Shown piece by piece: positions 21,292 to 22,380 of a stretch of 22,380 nt of DNA. The translations under genes and the position numbers were made by a program. The stretch's first letter is position 1, and each line of letters opens with the position of its first letter. The DNA comes from a virus. The notes beneath the pieces are model-generated. The model searched no databases. It saw only the letters and a program-made list of their open reading frames with translations, and was not told where the DNA came from. The DNA is taken from positions 1 through 22,380 of the IMG/VR virus record IMGVR_UViG_3300047481_001922; one strand, 5' to 3'.

Positions 21292-22380
21292 GAGTTAACA
21301 TTTTTTCAGTAAAGAACATATCATAGGGTTCGCAGTCTATTGATATGGTTTCATGATTAACTGGTATTAATTCAAACAAATCTACTATCTCCCAAGTATT
21401 TGTCTCTGGGTCAAAAATGTAATCAGAATTTTCAACAATTTGATCGGACAGAACAAATTTTGCCACATTATCTCTTTTTATAAGAATCCAGTGGTATTGA
21501 GAAAATATATCGCCATTAATAATAACAGCCATATTTCCAATTCTTCTTGTTATATTTACAATTGTTGTATGAACAAATTCTATGTTTGGATTTTCGCTTG
21601 TCCAAGCAAGTGCCTGCTCTGTGACACCTTCGATTGGGTCATATGGAAACCCTTCTATGTCTGCAGAAAGCAACACGTCTCCTACATTTAAGTTTTCAGC
21701 ACGAACAAGTCCAGATGGTGTTTTAATTAATGTTGATACACCCACAGACTTTGCAGGCGGTTCGAAGTCAAAAGGTGGCAAATCAATTGGTGGAAATGAT
21801 GGTGGATCATCTGGCGGTGGAGCAGATGGTGGATCATCTGGTGGATCATATGGTGGATCAGATGGCGGTGGACCAGATGGTGGTGGATCTGCTGGTGGAC
21901 CAGATGGTGGTGGTGTTCCTCCTGATCCTCCGCAACCCCTTGAGTTTGATTCGATAAGGTTGCCCCAATACTGAAACTGTCCTCCTGAAGGACAGCCTGC
22001 TGTAGAACTGCTTCCGTCGCTACAAGATCTTGAATATGCAGAATAATATCCTTCATAAACATCTTCACCGTTGCAAGTAGGGGACATGGTTACGTACCCA
22101 ACACACTCTCCGCATGTAACTGTTGGTGGACCAGATGGCGGTGGACCAGATGGCGGTGGACCAGATGGTGGTGGATCTGCTGGTGGACCAGATGGTGGAG
22201 CAGATGGCGGTGGAGCCACGTAAACATAATAACTAAAAGATACTACGTCTCCAATTTTAATAGTAGTTCCGCTTGCAACTCCTTGACTTTCAACTGCTCC
22301 ATCTAAATTTATATTCTGAACACTAGTTGCAGTTTCGGACCAGGTAAGTCCTAATGACTCTAAAAGTGTTTTTGCTTGTG
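21272..22380 (-). CDS. Partial PASTA / proline-rich / Hint-domain virion protein
   Basis: The reading frame is open to the right edge, so the N-terminus is missing. The first visible segment (QAKTLLESLGL ... GAVESQGVASGTTIKIGDVV) is a PASTA domain, a fold that in bacteria binds peptidoglycan. Then follow a Pro-rich linker (22121-22216), a six-Cys module of about 68 residues (TCGEC ... RGCGG), a second Pro-rich linker (21752-21916), and a C-terminal Hint domain (21287-21748). The Hint domain shows GVSTLIKTPSGLVRAENLNV with GD following, then SQYHWILI, and ends in MFFTEKMLTHD. Hint domains are the self-cleaving or splicing fold of inteins. Only SFSI follows it. The protein may be a tail-tip or fibre component that is autoprocessed, which is inference. 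Confidence 0.8.
   Translation of the reverse strand, partial: QAKTLLESLGLTWSETATSVQNINLDGAVESQGVASGTTIKIGDVVSFSYYVYVAPPPSAPPSGPPADPPPSGPPPSGPPPSGPPTVTCGECVGYVTMSPTCNGEDVYEGYYSAYSRSCSDGSSSTAGCPSGGQFQYWGNLIESNSRGCGGSGGTPPPSGPPADPPPSGPPPSDPPYDPPDDPPSAPPPDDPPSFPPIDLPPFDFEPPAKSVGVSTLIKTPSGLVRAENLNVGDVLLSADIEGFPYDPIEGVTEQALAWTSENPNIEFVHTTIVNITRRIGNMAVIINGDIFSQYHWILIKRDNVAKFVLSDQIVENSDYIFDPETNTWEIVDLFELIPVNHETISIDCEPYDMFFTEKMLTHDSFSI
21752..21916 (-). repeat. Second Pro-rich repeat tract (PPSGPP / DPP units)
   Basis: The tract codes PPPSGPPADPPPSGPPPSDP and then more acidic PPYDPPDDPP units up to the Hint domain. The plus strand shows tandem GGTGGACCAGATGGC / GGTGGATCATCTGGC variants of 12-15 bp. 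One stretch of about 45 bp is nearly identical to part of the first tract. Confidence 0.8.
22121..22216 (-). repeat. First Pro-rich repeat tract (PPSGPP units)
   Basis: Tandem 15-bp units reading GGTGGACCAGATGGC on the plus strand code PPSGP repeats between the PASTA domain and the Cys-rich module. The units are close to identical, which favours slippage or recombination with the second tract. Confidence 0.8.

Noticed and set aside
21582-21974. Plus-strand Gly-rich open frame opposite the Hint gene
   Set aside because: Its Gly-Asp-Gly content is just the reverse reading of the Pro-rich repeats, and it has no family resemblance.
21727-22068. Minus-strand His/Gln-rich open frame inside the Hint gene
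   Set aside because: It is a shifted reading of the same repeats, with low complexity and no independent evidence.
22217-22219. GTG as the start of the Pro-rich/Hint gene
   Set aside because: The frame stays open through PASTA-like codons to the right edge, so the gene begins outside the window.

Overview
The window is a virion-structure region of an uncultured tailed dsDNA virus (Caudoviricetes). Every supportable gene lies on the minus strand, so transcription runs from the right edge to the left. Genes are packed with overlaps or gaps of a few bases, most have Shine-Dalgarno sites (AGGAG type), and the sequence is visibly AT-rich. There is no integrase, tRNA, insertion sequence, CRISPR array or cellular gene. 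The products (portal, collagen-like, fibronectin III, LamG and other fibre proteins, small fibre-assembly proteins) resemble those of aquatic phages known mainly from metagenomes. A PASTA domain at the right edge and two or three leaderless-looking starts hint at a Gram-positive, perhaps actinobacterial, host. The host is an inference only.

Layout in transcription order. (1) 22380-19892: a partial protein with PASTA, Pro-rich, Cys-rich, Pro-rich and Hint (intein-like) segments, then a GNAT-like protein, a possible cupin/2OG-oxygenase-fold protein, and a six-cysteine zinc-ribbon protein. This looks like a processing or modification cassette placed ahead of the fibres. (2) 19846-11014: four long adhesin/tail proteins: a 648-aa fibre with LWID repeats, a 206-aa collagen-like fibre, an 1186-aa beta-rich tail protein, and an 881-aa protein with seven fibronectin III repeats. 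(3) 11014-2046: a dense series of short fibres and accessory proteins. Three fibres (311, 502 and 515 aa; the last two clear paralogues) are each followed directly by a small protein, at least one of which is a tail-assembly-chaperone homologue. A 108-aa protein, two related 105/110-aa knob proteins, a 145-aa beta protein and two LamG-type proteins fill the rest. (4) 1982-55: a conserved 114-aa protein and the portal protein, which start the head module. That module continues beyond the left edge.

The genes appear to encode a compound host-recognition apparatus made by tandem duplication and domain shuffling, followed by head genes. A weak hairpin at 2023-2045 separates adhesin from head genes. 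GTATAAT-like boxes sit 18-20 nt before several RBS-bearing starts and 6-8 nt before two or three starts without an RBS; they are candidate promoters. Terminase, capsid, tape-measure and tail-sheath/tube genes are not in this window.
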